Positions 1 through 9,129 are shown, counted from the stretch's first letter. The stretch is 64,000 bases of DNA from Methylosinus sp. Ce-a6 (GCF_009811655.1 NZ_BGJX01000008.1:83391-147390); one strand, 5' to 3'. The notes: generated by a model not told the origin, from the sequence alone. Translations and numbers: made by a program.

Positions 1-297
1 AGCCATGCCCTCGAGTTCGAGAAAAGCCGGTGCGGAACGGTGTCGTCCCGAGCCTTTCTCGGCTCGAGAGATTTTCAAAAGGGTCGGGCGCGAGCATGCT
101 CTCGCTCTTGCCGCGGGCTTTATCCACAACAAATAATCTGGCGCGGCCAAAAGGCCGTGGCGCGCGATTTGCGTCGTCTCCGCAGGCCGCGCGACCACTG
201 TCGGGAAACCGACAAAGATTGCTGGCCAAGATCGGAATGGTAGATTAAGCTACTGAATTAACAGCTAGTTTACAACCCTTCCAAACTAGGTGCGGAG
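1..297. other. Left-edge region without a supported gene
   Basis: I see no convincing gene here. Short open frames exist but show no recognisable family, ribosome site or codon pattern like the neighbours. The last 55 bases drop in GC content and hold a palindrome (266-288) that is probably the operator of the bfd-bfr operon. The rest may be the downstream flank of a gene lying left of the window. Confidence 0.5.
266..288 (+). promoter_or_regulatory. Irr/ICE-like palindrome before bfd-bfr
   Basis: A 23-base imperfect palindrome with outer arms TAGTTT and AAACTA and inner AA-N3-TT ends ten bases before the bfd start codon. It resembles the iron control element (TTTAGAA-N3-TTCTAAA) bound by the haem-responsive regulator Irr in Rhizobiales. 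Irr is known to repress iron-storage genes under iron limitation in this group, and a repressor here would block transcription start or early elongation. The match is by eye and imperfect. Confidence 0.5.
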
Positions 298-534
298 ATG
301 ATCGTCTGCTCTTGCAATGTGCTCTCGGACGGGCAAGTCCGCGAGGCTCTCGGAGGAAGATCGGATCGGCCGAGCGTCGGAGCGATCTTCCGGCATATGG
401 GGTGCGAGCCGCGATGCGGCCGATGCGCGCGAAACATCAGCGCGATCGTCGATCAGCATGCGGCGGTCCCTTCCGATCATTGCAGCGGAGCCGGCGAATG
501 CGATAATTGCCGCGCAGACGAATTGGCTGCATGA
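298..534 (+). CDS. bfd: Bacterioferritin-associated ferredoxin (Bfd)
   Basis: This is a 78-residue protein with the BFD-type [2Fe-2S] cysteine pattern: C4-x-C6 near the N terminus and a later C-x4-C-x2-C segment around residues 36-44 (GCEPRCGRC). Bfd reduces ferric iron in the bacterioferritin core so that it can be mobilised. The cytosolic bacterioferritin gene follows 33 bases downstream on the same strand, forming a storage and release operon. Two extra cysteines near residues 62-69 are outside the family core. The palindrome just upstream suggests iron-dependent control. Confidence 0.88.
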   Translation: MIVCSCNVLSDGQVREALGGRSDRPSVGAIFRHMGCEPRCGRCARNISAIVDQHAAVPSDHCSGAGECDNCRADELAA

Positions 535-567
535 CCCGGCCGCATCGGCCGGGCGGGAGGGCGAGAT

Positions 568-1044
568 ATGCGCGGCGACGCGAAACTGATCGAATATTTG
601 AATCGCGGCGTGCGCGCCGAGCTGACGGCCATCAACCAATATTGGCTGCATTACCGCATTCTCGACAATTGGGGCTTCAAGGAGCTCGGCAAGAAGTGGC
701 GCCACGAGTCGATCGAGGAGATGGAGCACGCCGATAAATTCGTGCATCGCATCCTCTTCCTCGAAGGCTTTCCGAACATGCAGAGCCTCGATCCTCTGCG
801 CATCGGCCAGTCGGTCGAAGAGATCATCCGCCTCGACCTCGCGACCGAGGTCGACGCGCGCGCGCTCTATCTCGAGGCGGCGGATTATGCGCTGTCGATC
901 CACGACCGCGTCAGCAAGCTGCTGTTCGAGGAGGTCGTGCAGAGCGAGGAGCGCCACATCGACTTCCTCGAGACTCAGCTGGAGCTGATCAAGCAGCTCG
1001 GCGTGCAGCTCTACTCGCAAAAGCACGTGGGCGATCTCTCTTAA
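568..1044 (+). CDS. bfr: Bacterioferritin
   Basis: The 158-residue length is exactly typical of bacterioferritin. The N-terminal segment RGVRAELTAINQYWLHYR and the later IEEMEHADKF carry the ferroxidase Glu/His ligands, and the Met in the MEHADKF motif (about residue 52) is the haem-binding methionine shared by two subunits. The protein assembles into 24-mers that oxidise Fe2+ and store ferric mineral in the cytoplasm. A good ribosome site (GGGAGG, seven bases before ATG) supports the start. It is co-transcribed with bfd. Confidence 0.96.
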   Translation: MRGDAKLIEYLNRGVRAELTAINQYWLHYRILDNWGFKELGKKWRHESIEEMEHADKFVHRILFLEGFPNMQSLDPLRIGQSVEEIIRLDLATEVDARALYLEAADYALSIHDRVSKLLFEEVVQSEERHIDFLETQLELIKQLGVQLYSQKHVGDLS

Positions 1045-1055
1045 AGACAGATTCG

Positions 1056-2306
1056 TCAGGCGCTCGAATGCTCGGGCTCGGCGTGGGCTTTCCGCCCCGC
1101 CTCCGCCCGGGCGCGGCGAGGCGCGCAGAGCTGAGCCACGGCGCAAGAGAGCAGCAGGCCGACGAAGGCGACGGCGGCCATCGCCAGATAGCCGCGCTCG
1201 CCCGCCTGCGCATAGAGCGGCCCCGCCAGGAATGTCAGCAGGCTGGTTCCGCCCGCGATCGCCGCGGCGAGCCAGGCCTGCGATTGCGCGAGGCGCTCCT
1301 TGCCGCCGAGCTCGGCGAGCAGATAGGCCGGCCCGATCTGCACGGCCGCGCATGAGGCGCCGTGCAGCGCCTGCGCGAAGAAAATCCCGAAGGGGCCGGG
1401 ATCGGCCGACATCAGCAGCCAGCGCAAGACGGCGCCGATCGCGCCGATGACGAGAAAGGCGCCGGCCTTGGCCTCGCCGCCGAACCAGCGCGCCGCCATC
1501 AGAAAGGCGACGACCTCGGTCGCGAGCGCCGCGACCCAGGCGAAAGCGACGAAAGTGTCGCTGTGACCCTGCTCCTTCCAATGCAGCGCGCCGAATGTGT
1601 TCACCATCGAATGGGAGCTCTGCACCAGCGCCGCGGCGGCGATGACCAGCGCGACGAGCTCCGGTCGCGACAGTCGTCCGCCCGCGTCGCGCTCGGCCCT
1701 GGGGCCGGAAGAGCCGAAGCCGATCAGCGAGCCGACGCAAGCGAGGCAGGCGAGAGCGGCGACGCAAGCGAGCAGCCAGACGATGTTATCGACCGCGAGC
1801 GCTCCCGCGACGGGCCCGCTCGCCGCGAGGAAGACGAGAATCGACATGGAGCCCCAGCCGCGCACCCAGGAATAGTGAAGCTGTGGCAGGCCGGCCTCGC
1901 GCCGCCGCCGCGCCTCGCCGAAGGTGACGCCATCGGCGAGCGGCGCCAGCGGCCCCTGCGCCAGCGCGACCATGGCGCCGGCGATGAGCAGCGGGACGAA
2001 GCCCGCGGACCAGCCCATCACCGCATAGGCGGCCGCCATCGCCGCCATGCAGCCGACGAGCAGCGCGCCATGGTCGCCGATCCGATCCGCCCGACGCGAG
2101 GCGGCGAGCATGGAGACGATGCGGATCACCGGCTGCGCCGCGAAAACGGCGGCGATCTCGAGAGCGTCGAGCCCGCGCGCCGACAGCCAGATGGCGAAGA
2201 AGGGAAGCTGCACGCCGACGATCGCATAGATGGACGCCTGCAGCAGCGACAGCCTGAGCTCGGCGCAGCGGTTCGGCGCCGTCTCGCGGCTCTTGAATTT
2301 CGTCAA
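1056..2306 (-). CDS. MFS transporter, PPP/nucleoside-symporter-like
   Basis: This 416-residue polytopic membrane protein has about 12 hydrophobic segments. It resembles the MFS_1-like branch that includes the 3-phenylpropionate transporter HcaT: an N-terminal LSLLQASIYAIVGVQLPFF helix followed by short basic loops (ASRRADRIGD). The apparent start is TTG at 2306, four bases after the stop of the upstream regulator gene and preceded by GGAGTGAAGG. The tight spacing indicates one operon with the XRE-cupin regulator, which probably controls it in response to a small molecule. The substrate is unknown. Confidence 0.75.
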   Translation of the reverse strand: MTKFKSRETAPNRCAELRLSLLQASIYAIVGVQLPFFAIWLSARGLDALEIAAVFAAQPVIRIVSMLAASRRADRIGDHGALLVGCMAAMAAAYAVMGWSAGFVPLLIAGAMVALAQGPLAPLADGVTFGEARRRREAGLPQLHYSWVRGWGSMSILVFLAASGPVAGALAVDNIVWLLACVAALACLACVGSLIGFGSSGPRAERDAGGRLSRPELVALVIAAAALVQSSHSMVNTFGALHWKEQGHSDTFVAFAWVAALATEVVAFLMAARWFGGEAKAGAFLVIGAIGAVLRWLLMSADPGPFGIFFAQALHGASCAAVQIGPAYLLAELGGKERLAQSQAWLAAAIAGGTSLLTFLAGPLYAQAGERGYLAMAAVAFVGLLLSCAVAQLCAPRRARAEAGRKAHAEPEHSSA

Positions 2307-2310
2307 ACCT

Positions 2311-2928
2311 TCACTCCATAGCGGCGGCTTTGAGAATGCACACCATCGTCGCCTGGGCGGCGCTCGGCCCGAGATTGCGGATCACATGCGGACGATCGCA
2401 GCGATAGCGCAGCGTCTCGCCCGCGCGCACGGTCTCTTTCACGCCGGCGACCTCCACCTCGAGCTCGCCTTCCCGCAAGGACAGGCTCTCGACCGAGCCG
2501 CGCTGATGCGCCTCCGATTCGAGCACTCCCCCCGGATCGGCGGAGAATTCGTAGCACTGCAGCCATTCGACGGTCTTGATCCAGCCGATGATCGCCAGCC
2601 GGCACTTGCCGTCGTCGGAGACGAGGATCGGCGTGTCCGACCGGCTGGTCTTCTCCAGGAAGGGCTCGTCCTCCGTGGTCTGCAGCACGCGCTCGATCGA
2701 GACGTCGAGGGCCTGGGCGAGACGCCAGATCGTCGCGAGCGTCGGATTGGTCTCGTTGCGCTCGATCTGGCTGATGATCGATTTGGCGACGCCGGACTGC
2801 TGGGAGAGCTCCGACAGCGACAGATTATAGGCCTTGCGCAAACGCTGGACAGTCACGCCGAGCTGACCGGACAACGCCAACGCCCCCGCTTCCAGAATCT
2901 TTTGTTTTTCGCGGCCTTCCACGCCCAT
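2311..2928 (-). CDS. XRE-family regulator with C-terminal cupin domain
   Basis: The protein has 205 residues. Residues about 20-80 form an HTH_3 domain (VQRLRKAYNLSLSELSQQSG, then SIISQIERNETNPT), and residues about 120-200 form a cupin sensor with RAGETLRYRCDRPHVIRN. This HTH-cupin layout (SutR/PuuR type) represses or activates nearby metabolic or transport genes on binding an effector. The only gene downstream in the operon is the MFS transporter, so auto-regulation and control of export or import is the natural inference. The ligand is not evident. Confidence 0.88.
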   Translation of the reverse strand: MGVEGREKQKILEAGALALSGQLGVTVQRLRKAYNLSLSELSQQSGVAKSIISQIERNETNPTLATIWRLAQALDVSIERVLQTTEDEPFLEKTSRSDTPILVSDDGKCRLAIIGWIKTVEWLQCYEFSADPGGVLESEAHQRGSVESLSLREGELEVEVAGVKETVRAGETLRYRCDRPHVIRNLGPSAAQATMVCILKAAAME

Positions 2929-3094
2929 GACGTCCGCTCCATTCGACCCGGCCGCTTAGATAATCGAATTCGTTCGAAATATCGAACGAGAAATTCGCCA
3001 CGACTCCGTCGATCCCGATGGGTGTCATCGTTACGCAACAAGAATCTGGTGGGAAGGAGGCGCTGCGGCACAATCAAGAGGCGGGCGCGTCGAT

Positions 3095-3934
3095 ATGACC
3101 GCAATGGATTCCTTGGCCGACTCGCAGAGCGCCCGGCGCTTCCGGACCCTGTTCTTGTCGGATCTCCATCTCGGCACCAGAGGGCTTCAAGCCGAGCTTC
3201 TGCTCGACTTTCTGAAGCATCACGACGCCGGCACCATCTATCTCGTCGGCGACATCGTCGACGGCTGGCGGCTGAAGAACGGCTGGTATTGGCCGCAGGC
3301 GCACAATGACGTCGTGCAGAAGCTGCTGCGCAAGGCGCGCAAGGGCGCGCGCGTCGTCTATGTGCCGGGCAATCACGACGAATTCGCCCGGGACTATACG
3401 GGCATGGAGTTCGGCGGCGTCGAAGTCGCCGAGACCGACATTCACGAGACCGCCGACGGCAAGAAGCTGCTCGTCATCCATGGCGATCAGTTCGACATCG
3501 TCGTTCGCCATGCGCGCTGGCTCGCCTTCCTCGGCGACTGGGCCTATGAGGCCGCGCTCTTCACCAACACCTGGGCCAATCGCGTGCGGCGCATATTCGG
3601 CGTCGGCTATTGGTCCTTCTCCGCCTGGGCCAAGCTCAAGGTCAAGAATGCGGTGAATTTCATCGGCGATTTCGAGCAGACGCTGGCGGCGGAAGCGGCG
3701 CGGCGCGGAGTCGACGGCGTCGTCTGCGGGCATATTCATCACGCGACGATCCGTCAGATCGACGGGATGCTCTATGTGAACACCGGCGATTTCGTCGAGA
3801 GCTGCACGGCGATCGCCGAGCACGCCGACGGCCGGTTGGAGATCATCCACTGGCAGAAGACCGCCAAGGAGCAGGCTGCGGCCGAGGCCGCGCAGCAGCC
3901 GCAGGCCGAAACACAGGCGAGGGCCGCCGCCTGA
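3095..3934 (+). CDS. LpxH-like metallophosphoesterase
   Basis: This 279-residue calcineurin-like phosphoesterase has all the metal motifs in order: SDLHLG (about 26), GDIVDGW (52), GNHDE (92), HGDQFD (130) and GHIHH (212). This branch is annotated as UDP-2,3-diacylglucosamine diphosphatase-like and may act in lipid A synthesis at the inner membrane. Many alphaproteobacteria instead use LpxI for that step, so the substrate is uncertain. The C terminus is an Ala/Gln-rich tail. Its TGA overlaps the ATG of the next glycosyltransferase, suggesting coupled translation and a shared envelope role. A second in-frame ATG lies at 3104. Confidence 0.82.
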   Translation: MTAMDSLADSQSARRFRTLFLSDLHLGTRGLQAELLLDFLKHHDAGTIYLVGDIVDGWRLKNGWYWPQAHNDVVQKLLRKARKGARVVYVPGNHDEFARDYTGMEFGGVEVAETDIHETADGKKLLVIHGDQFDIVVRHARWLAFLGDWAYEAALFTNTWANRVRRIFGVGYWSFSAWAKLKVKNAVNFIGDFEQTLAAEAARRGVDGVVCGHIHHATIRQIDGMLYVNTGDFVESCTAIAEHADGRLEIIHWQKTAKEQAAAEAAQQPQAETQARAAA

Positions 3935-5031
3935 TGCGGATATTGATCGCGACGGACGCTTGGCGTCCGCAAGTCAACGGAGTCGTGCGTTCCCTGGAGG
4001 CGATGGCGCGGGCGGCGAACGCCCTCGGCGCATCGATCGATTTCCTGACCCCTCAGGATTTCTCCTTCGTTCCAATGCCGACCTATCCGGAAATTCAGCT
4101 CGCCTTCGCTTCGGCAGGGGCGGTGGCGAAACGATTGGCGCAGGGCTACGACCACGTCCATATCGCCACGGAAGGGCCGGTGGGCCTCGCCACGCGCGCC
4201 TGCTGCCGTCGCCAGGGCCGGCGCTTCACCACGAGCTATCACACGCGCTTTCCCGAATATATTCACGCCCGCACGCGGTTGCCGGTCTGCGTGACCTATG
4301 CGCTGCTGCGGCGCTTCCATAATAGCGGCGCAGGGACGATGGTCTCGACGCAGACGCTGGCGCAGGAGCTTTCCGCGCGGGGATTCCGCCGGCTGATGCG
4401 CTGGTCGCGCGGCGTCGACCACGAGCTGTTTCATCCGGGCGCGGCGACAGATCTCGGCTTCGAGCGCCCGATCTATCTCTATGCGGGCCGGCTCGCGGTG
4501 GAGAAGAATGTCGAAGCCTTTCTCTCGCTCGACCTGCCCGGCACGAAGCTCGTCGCCGGCGACGGACCGGAGCGCGCGGCGCTCGAGGCGGCCTATCCCG
4601 AGGCGCGCTTCCTCGGCCTGAAGACGAGCGAGGAGCTGGCGACGCTCTACGCCAGCGCGGATGTCTTCGTGTTTCCGAGCCGCACCGACACTTTCGGAAT
4701 GGTGTTGCTCGAGGCCATGGCCTGCGGCCTGCCGGTGGCGGCCTTTCCGGTGGCCGGCCCGCTCGACGTCGTCGGCGCGAGCGGCGCCGGCGTGCTCAGC
4801 GAGGATTTGCAGGCGGCCTGTCTCGCGGCGACGGATATTCCGCGCGCTGTTCCGCGCGCCCATGCGCTGACCTTCACCTGGGAAGCGAGCGCGCGGCAAT
4901 TTCTCGGCAATGTGGCGCTCGCTCATCAGAACGGCGTCGAGGCGGCGGCGGCGTCTCAGGCCGCCTCCGGCAAGACCTGCTCAGCCAAACAGCCTGAGCT
5001 TTTCGTGCAGGGTGAGATGATCGAGCCGTGA
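3934..5031 (+). CDS. GT4-family glycosyltransferase
   Basis: This 365-residue GT-B glycosyltransferase opens with MRILIATDAWRPQVNGVVRS, the usual N terminus of group 1/GT4 enzymes acting on lipid acceptors. The donor-binding C-terminal half has YAGRLAVEKN, then VAGDGPER, and FPSRTDTFGMVLLEAMACGLPVA with the EX7E-type motif. It likely transfers a hexose to a diacylglycerol or lipid A-like acceptor, and the translationally coupled LpxH-like gene supports an envelope-lipid role. The last 51 bases overlap the 3' end of the convergent gene at 4981, so the C-terminal 16 residues are probably not family core. Confidence 0.85.
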   Translation: MRILIATDAWRPQVNGVVRSLEAMARAANALGASIDFLTPQDFSFVPMPTYPEIQLAFASAGAVAKRLAQGYDHVHIATEGPVGLATRACCRRQGRRFTTSYHTRFPEYIHARTRLPVCVTYALLRRFHNSGAGTMVSTQTLAQELSARGFRRLMRWSRGVDHELFHPGAATDLGFERPIYLYAGRLAVEKNVEAFLSLDLPGTKLVAGDGPERAALEAAYPEARFLGLKTSEELATLYASADVFVFPSRTDTFGMVLLEAMACGLPVAAFPVAGPLDVVGASGAGVLSEDLQAACLAATDIPRAVPRAHALTFTWEASARQFLGNVALAHQNGVEAAAASQAASGKTCSAKQPELFVQGEMIEP

Positions 5032-5784
5032 CAGGGCCGCGAGGCGCGGATCGACGATCTGCGCCGGCGCGGCCTTCGGCGGCGCGACCTCATCCGACCG
5101 GATCGCCCAAGCGACGGATTCCTCGAAGGCGATCCCATTGCACGCCGGCGCTTCGGCAAAGGCGGGGATGTCCCCGATCCCGGCGATCCGCTCCTCTTCG
5201 AGCCGGGCGACAGGCTGGGGCTCGAAGGCGACAGGCTTCTCCGCCACGACCGGCTCGACTTCGAGCGGGTCCGAATCGATCGGCTCGAACTCCGCTTGCG
5301 CGGCTTCGATCGGCTCCGCCGCGGCAACCGGCCGGATCGCGATGGATGCGGCGGAAGGCTCGGCGACTACGTAATCCGCCACGATCTCGACAGGCGCGGC
5401 GTCCGCGATTGCGCGAGACGCTTCATCCGACATCGCCGCCGGCGCATCGAGCAATTTGGAAAACTGCTCCGCCAGCGCGTCCGCCTGGGCGCAGAGCATC
5501 TCGTCGACGCCGCTCGCGCGCAGCGTCCGCGCGAATTCCTGCGCGCGCTCGACGAGGCGGCGCGGCAGGCGCCAATCGGCGGCCGCCTCCTGCGCCTCGA
5601 CGCGCGCCGCGACGCGCTCCAGGCGATCGACGGCCACCACGAGCCGCTCCGTCTCCTCGGCGCGCTGGCGGCGCGCATATTCGAGCAGGAACCAGCGGCC
5701 GCGCACGGTCTCCATCACCGCGGCTTCGATTCGCTCATAGTCTTCGGGATAGAGGCCGGTGGGCGGAGCCGGTAGAGTAGTCAT
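4981..5784 (-). CDS. Conserved-looking hypothetical protein, Ala/Glu-rich
   Basis: I cannot name this 267-residue protein. Its N terminus (YPEDYERIEAAVMETVRGRW, then FLLEYARR) is a motif I associate with uncharacterised Rhizobiales proteins. Residues about 45-130 are helical and coiled-coil prone with many Arg/Glu. Residues about 130-250 are Pro/Ala/Glu-rich and likely disordered, and the end is compact (LSRLDHLTLHEKLRLFG). There is no signal peptide or membrane segment. I prefer the ATG at 5784 to the longer frame at 5829 because the family-like motif follows it closely. A CheZ-like or cell-envelope adaptor role would be guesswork. Confidence 0.65.
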   Translation of the reverse strand: MTTLPAPPTGLYPEDYERIEAAVMETVRGRWFLLEYARRQRAEETERLVVAVDRLERVAARVEAQEAAADWRLPRRLVERAQEFARTLRASGVDEMLCAQADALAEQFSKLLDAPAAMSDEASRAIADAAPVEIVADYVVAEPSAASIAIRPVAAAEPIEAAQAEFEPIDSDPLEVEPVVAEKPVAFEPQPVARLEEERIAGIGDIPAFAEAPACNGIAFEESVAWAIRSDEVAPPKAAPAQIVDPRLAALSRLDHLTLHEKLRLFG

Positions 5785-5997
5785 AGGCCGTCCTTGCGGG
5801 ACAAGAAGCGCCGAATCGCGCATATTCAAGCAAAGTCTGCGACGCCGTTATATGCAAGCGCGAAAACGCCGTCGCGCTCGTCATGCGCGCGTCCGCCCGC
5901 CCTTCGTGGCGTTCCTCGGCGGCTTCATGGTAAAAGTATCGCGGCGAGCGCGACTGGGAGACAAGAGGCGCGCGAGCTTCGGCGCAGGAAAAACGAC

Positions 5998-6780
5998 ATG
6001 AGCCTCTCGGCCGAAGAAATCGAGCGCTACGCCCGCCATATCGTGCTGCGCGAGGTCGGCGGACCCGGCCAGCAGCGGCTGAAAAAAGCGCGCGCGCTCG
6101 TCGTGGGCGCGGGCGGCCTCGGCGCGCCGCTCCTCCAATATCTCGCGGCCGCCGGCGTCGGCGCGCTCGGCATCGTCGATGACGACGAGGTCTCGCTCTC
6201 CAATCTGCAGCGGCAGGTCATTCATCAGACGACCGCTGTCGGCCGGCTGAAGGTCGACAGCGCGCGGGAGGCGATCCATCGGCTCAATCCGCATGTGCAT
6301 GTCGAGACCCATGCGCTGCGCCTCGACGAGCAGAATGCGCGCGGGCTCGTCGCCGGCTATGACATCGTCGCCGACGGCTCCGACAATTTCGCGACGCGCT
6401 ATCTCGTCTCGGACGCCTGCTTCTACGAAAAAAAGCCGCTCGTCACCGCGGCCGTCGGCGGCTTCGACGCCTCGCTGACGACGCTGCGCCCGTTCGAGAC
6501 CGATTCGACCGGCAAGCCCAATCCGACCTATCGCTGCCTCTTCCCCGCGCCGCCGCCGCCAGGCGCCGTGCCGAGCTGCGAGGAGGCCGGCGTGCTCGGC
6601 GCGCTGACGGGAATCGTCGGCGCGATGATGGCGCTGGAAGTGATCCGCGAGATCGTCGGCTTCGGCGAGGGTCTCACCGGGCGCCTGCTGCTCTTCGACG
6701 CCCGCTCCATGCGCTTCGAGACGCTGCGCTACGCCTATGATCCGGACAATCCGCTGACCGGCGTCACAGCGCAGCGATGA
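5998..6780 (+). CDS. moeB: Adenylyltransferase of the MoeB/ThiF/HesA family
   Basis: The protein has 260 residues. The ATP-binding GAGGLGAPLLQYLAAAG (about 37-54), DDEVSLSNLQRQ and GSDNFATRY are classic E1-like motifs, and YRCLFPAPPPPGAVPSCEEAGVLG carries the family signature with its Cys. It adenylates the C-terminal Gly of MoaD or ThiS for molybdopterin or thiazole sulfur transfer. It lacks a rhodanese domain, so it is the short MoeB form. AGGA eight bases before ATG supports the start at 5998 rather than a longer frame from 5794. moeB versus thiF cannot be settled from sequence alone. Confidence 0.88.
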   Translation: MSLSAEEIERYARHIVLREVGGPGQQRLKKARALVVGAGGLGAPLLQYLAAAGVGALGIVDDDEVSLSNLQRQVIHQTTAVGRLKVDSAREAIHRLNPHVHVETHALRLDEQNARGLVAGYDIVADGSDNFATRYLVSDACFYEKKPLVTAAVGGFDASLTTLRPFETDSTGKPNPTYRCLFPAPPPPGAVPSCEEAGVLGALTGIVGAMMALEVIREIVGFGEGLTGRLLLFDARSMRFETLRYAYDPDNPLTGVTAQR

Positions 6781-7114
6781 CGGCGATCTCTATCCTGTAG
6801 TCCGGCGCGACGAGCTTCGCCTCGACGGTGGCGCGGGCCGGCGGGTTGCTCTTATCGACCCAGACGTCCCAGATGCTGTTCATCTCGGCGAAAGTCGCGA
6901 TGTCCGCAAGATAGATCGTCGCCGAGAGAATCTTGGCCTTCTCGCTGCCGGCCTCCTGGAGAATCGTGTCGATGAGGCCGAGAATCTCGCGCGTCTGATC
7001 GGCGACCGAGCCGCCCTTGGCCGCTTCGGCGACCTGGCCCGCGGTATAGATCACCCCGCCATGCACGACGGCCTTGCTCATGCGCGCGCCGGCGCCGATC
7101 CGCTTGATGGACAT
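6764..7114 (-). CDS. RidA/YjgF-family protein
   Basis: This 116-residue protein is the size of a RidA subunit. It has the segments YTAGQVAE, ILGLIDTILQEAGS and the conserved C-terminal NPPARATVEAKLVAPDYRIEIAVIA, where the Arg before ATVE matches the catalytic guanidinium of RidA imine deaminases. These trimers hydrolyse reactive enamine/imine intermediates such as 2-aminoacrylate. Here the third residue of the tail is LVAPDYRIEI rather than the canonical LP-K-A-VEIE, so it is probably an Rid2-7 subclass rather than housekeeping RidA. The gene overlaps the convergent moeB by 17 bases, and its start has a good GGAG site. Confidence 0.88.
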   Translation of the reverse strand: MSIKRIGAGARMSKAVVHGGVIYTAGQVAEAAKGGSVADQTREILGLIDTILQEAGSEKAKILSATIYLADIATFAEMNSIWDVWVDKSNPPARATVEAKLVAPDYRIEIAVIAAL

Positions 7115-7593
7115 ATTTCGTTTCTCCGAGGGTTACGAGTATCGGGGCGGGAGGGCGGAGCGCGCCGCGCTTCATAGGCCAGGGCTATCCATCGACTGAA
7201 AATCTCTATCGTGCCTCTACATACACAAAGAGCGGGGACGGCCCTCGCCTCTCCCCACTCTTTGGTACCCGTCCTTTAACCGGACTCTTCCTTGGGCGCG
7301 TCTCGCGAGAAAAGGTGTGGAGCGTCTCGCGGATGTGCAGAGTTCCGGCGTCCTCCCCGACTTGGACCTCAGCCAGCAATTGGTCGAACGCTTTCTGCGT
7401 TCAAATGTTTTTAGCCAGCTCGGCGAAGGGGACATTATGACAGGCGGGGCGTTTTGTCATCCGAAAAAGCCCGTCGCTGGAATGAAATTGTGCTGAGGGC
7501 GCCCGCCTTCGGGGCAGGCTGTTCTCGGCTTGGGCGGCGGGCGCGCCGAGCGCCTGAAGGCCGCCGGCGCGCGCACCTGCCCGAACAGATGGG
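7115..7593. other. Intergenic stretch with a coding-like remnant
   Basis: There is no firm gene between ridA and the carboxylase. A 59-codon frame on the plus strand (GTG 7317 to TGA 7494-7496) has a protein-like composition (DLDLSQQLVERFLRSNVF) and stays open upstream to about 7193 without a credible start or ribosome site. GC content is slightly lower than in the flanks. It may be the degraded end of a former gene, and I do not recognise a family. Confidence 0.3.
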
Positions 7594-9129
7594 TCAGAGC
7601 GGGATGTTGTCGTGCTTTTTCCAGGGGTTTTCCAACTCCTTATGGCGGAGCAGGGCGAGCGCGCGGGCGATGCGCTTGCGCGTCGCGCTCGGCATGATCA
7701 CCTCGTCGATATAGCCGCGCTCGGCGGCGACGAAGGGCGACAGGAAGCGGTCCTCATATTCCTTGGTGCGCTGGGCGATCTTCTCGGCGTCGCCGATATC
7801 GGCGCGGAAGATGATCTCGACGGCGCCCTTGGCGCCCATGACGGCGATCTGGGCCGAGGGCCAGGCGTAGTTCACATCGCCGCGCAGATGCTTGGAGGCC
7901 ATGACGTCATAGGCGCCGCCGAAGGCCTTGCGGGTGATGAGAGTGACCTTGGGCACGGTGGCCTCGGCATAGGCGAAGAGCAGTTTCGCGCCATGCTTGA
8001 TGAGGCCGCCATATTCCTGCGCCGTGCCCGGCAGGAAGCCAGGGACGTCGACGAAAGTGACGATCGGAATGTTGAAGCAGTCGCAAAAGCGCACGAAGCG
8101 CGCGGCTTTCTTCGACGCGTCGATGTCGAGCACGCCCGCGAGCACCATGGGCTGATTGGCGACGAAGCCCACCGTGCGGCCCTCGATGCGGCCGAAGCCG
8201 ACGACGATATTCTTGGCGTGGGTCTCCTGAATCTCGAAGAAATCGCCCTCATCGGCGATCTTCGTGATGAGCTCCTTGATATCGTAGGGCTTGTTGGGAT
8301 TGTCCGGAACGAGCGTGTCGAGCGAGGCGTCGAGCCGCTCGGCCTCGTCGAAGCTCGGCCACTCCGGCGGCTCCTCCTTATTGGAGGAAGGCAGGAAGTC
8401 GATGAGGCGGCGCATCTGCAACAGCGCCTCGACGTCATTGTCATAGGCCTTGTCGGCGATCGAGCTCTTGGTCGTGTGCACGGAGGCGCCGCCGAGCTCT
8501 TCCGCCGTCACCGTCTCATTGGTGACGGTCTTCACCACATCCGGGCCGGTGACGAACATATAGCTCGTGTCGCGCACCATGAAGATGAAGTCGGTCATGG
8601 CCGGCGAATAGACGTCGCCGCCGGCGCAGGGGCCCATGATGACGGAAATCTGCGGAATGACGCCGGAGGCCAGCACATTGCGCTGGAACACCTCGCCATA
8701 GCCCCCGAGCGCCGCGACGCCCTCCTGAATGCGCGCGCCGCCGGCGTCGAACAGGCCGATGATCGGCGCCCTGTTTTTCAGCGCCATGTCCTGCAGCTTG
8801 GTGATTTTCTGCGCATGGGTCTCCGACAGAGAGCCGCCGAAGACGGTGAAATCCTTGGCGAAGACGAAGACGGCGCGGCCGTTCACCGTGCCCCAGCCGG
8901 TGACGACGCCGTCGCCCGAGATTTTCTCGCCCTTGTCCATGCCGAAATCGGCGCAACGGTGCTCGACGAACATGTCGAACTCCTCGAAGGAGCCGTGATC
9001 GAGCAGCAGCTCGATGCGCTCGCGCGCGGTGAGCTTGCCGCGCGCATGTTGCGCGTCGATGCGCTTGACGCCGCCGCCGAGACGCGCCGAGGCGCGCCGC
9101 TGCTCGAGACCCTCGATGATATGTTTCAT
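7594..9129 (-). CDS. pccB: Acyl-CoA (propionyl-CoA) carboxylase beta chain
   Basis: This 511-residue carboxyltransferase has the two crotonase-like halves: [12 protein letters not shown] with the acyl-CoA oxyanion region [16 protein letters not shown] (about 160), and the carboxybiotin half with ...[20 protein letters not shown] and [15 protein letters not shown] (about 400). The length and the N terminus ([15 protein letters not shown]) match alphaproteobacterial PccB, which makes methylmalonyl-CoA from propionyl-CoA, though acetyl-CoA or mixed specificity is possible. The biotin-carrying alpha subunit is not in the window. The start is the ATG at 9129; the open frame runs on to 9870 but that extension is the shadow of the next gene. 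Confidence 0.9.
   Translation of the reverse strand: MKHIIEGLEQRRASARLGGGVKRIDAQHARGKLTARERIELLLDHGSFEEFDMFVEHRCADFGMDKGEKISGDGVVTGWGTVNGRAVFVFAKDFTVFGGSLSETHAQKITKLQDMALKNRAPIIGLFDAGGARIQEGVAALGGYGEVFQRNVLASGVIPQISVIMGPCAGGDVYSPAMTDFIFMVRDTSYMFVTGPDVVKTVTNETVTAEELGGASVHTTKSSIADKAYDNDVEALLQMRRLIDFLPSSNKEEPPEWPSFDEAERLDASLDTLVPDNPNKPYDIKELITKIADEGDFFEIQETHAKNIVVGFGRIEGRTVGFVANQPMVLAGVLDIDASKKAARFVRFCDCFNIPIVTFVDVPGFLPGTAQEYGGLIKHGAKLLFAYAEATVPKVTLITRKAFGGAYDVMASKHLRGDVNYAWPSAQIAVMGAKGAVEIIFRADIGDAEKIAQRTKEYEDRFLSPFVAAERGYIDEVIMPSATRKRIARALALLRHKELENPWKKHDNIPL

Noticed and set aside
286..1767. A minus-strand frame spanning bfd, bfr and part of the MFS gene
   Set aside because: The plus-strand bfd and bfr proteins are unmistakable, and this frame has no start signal or similarity.
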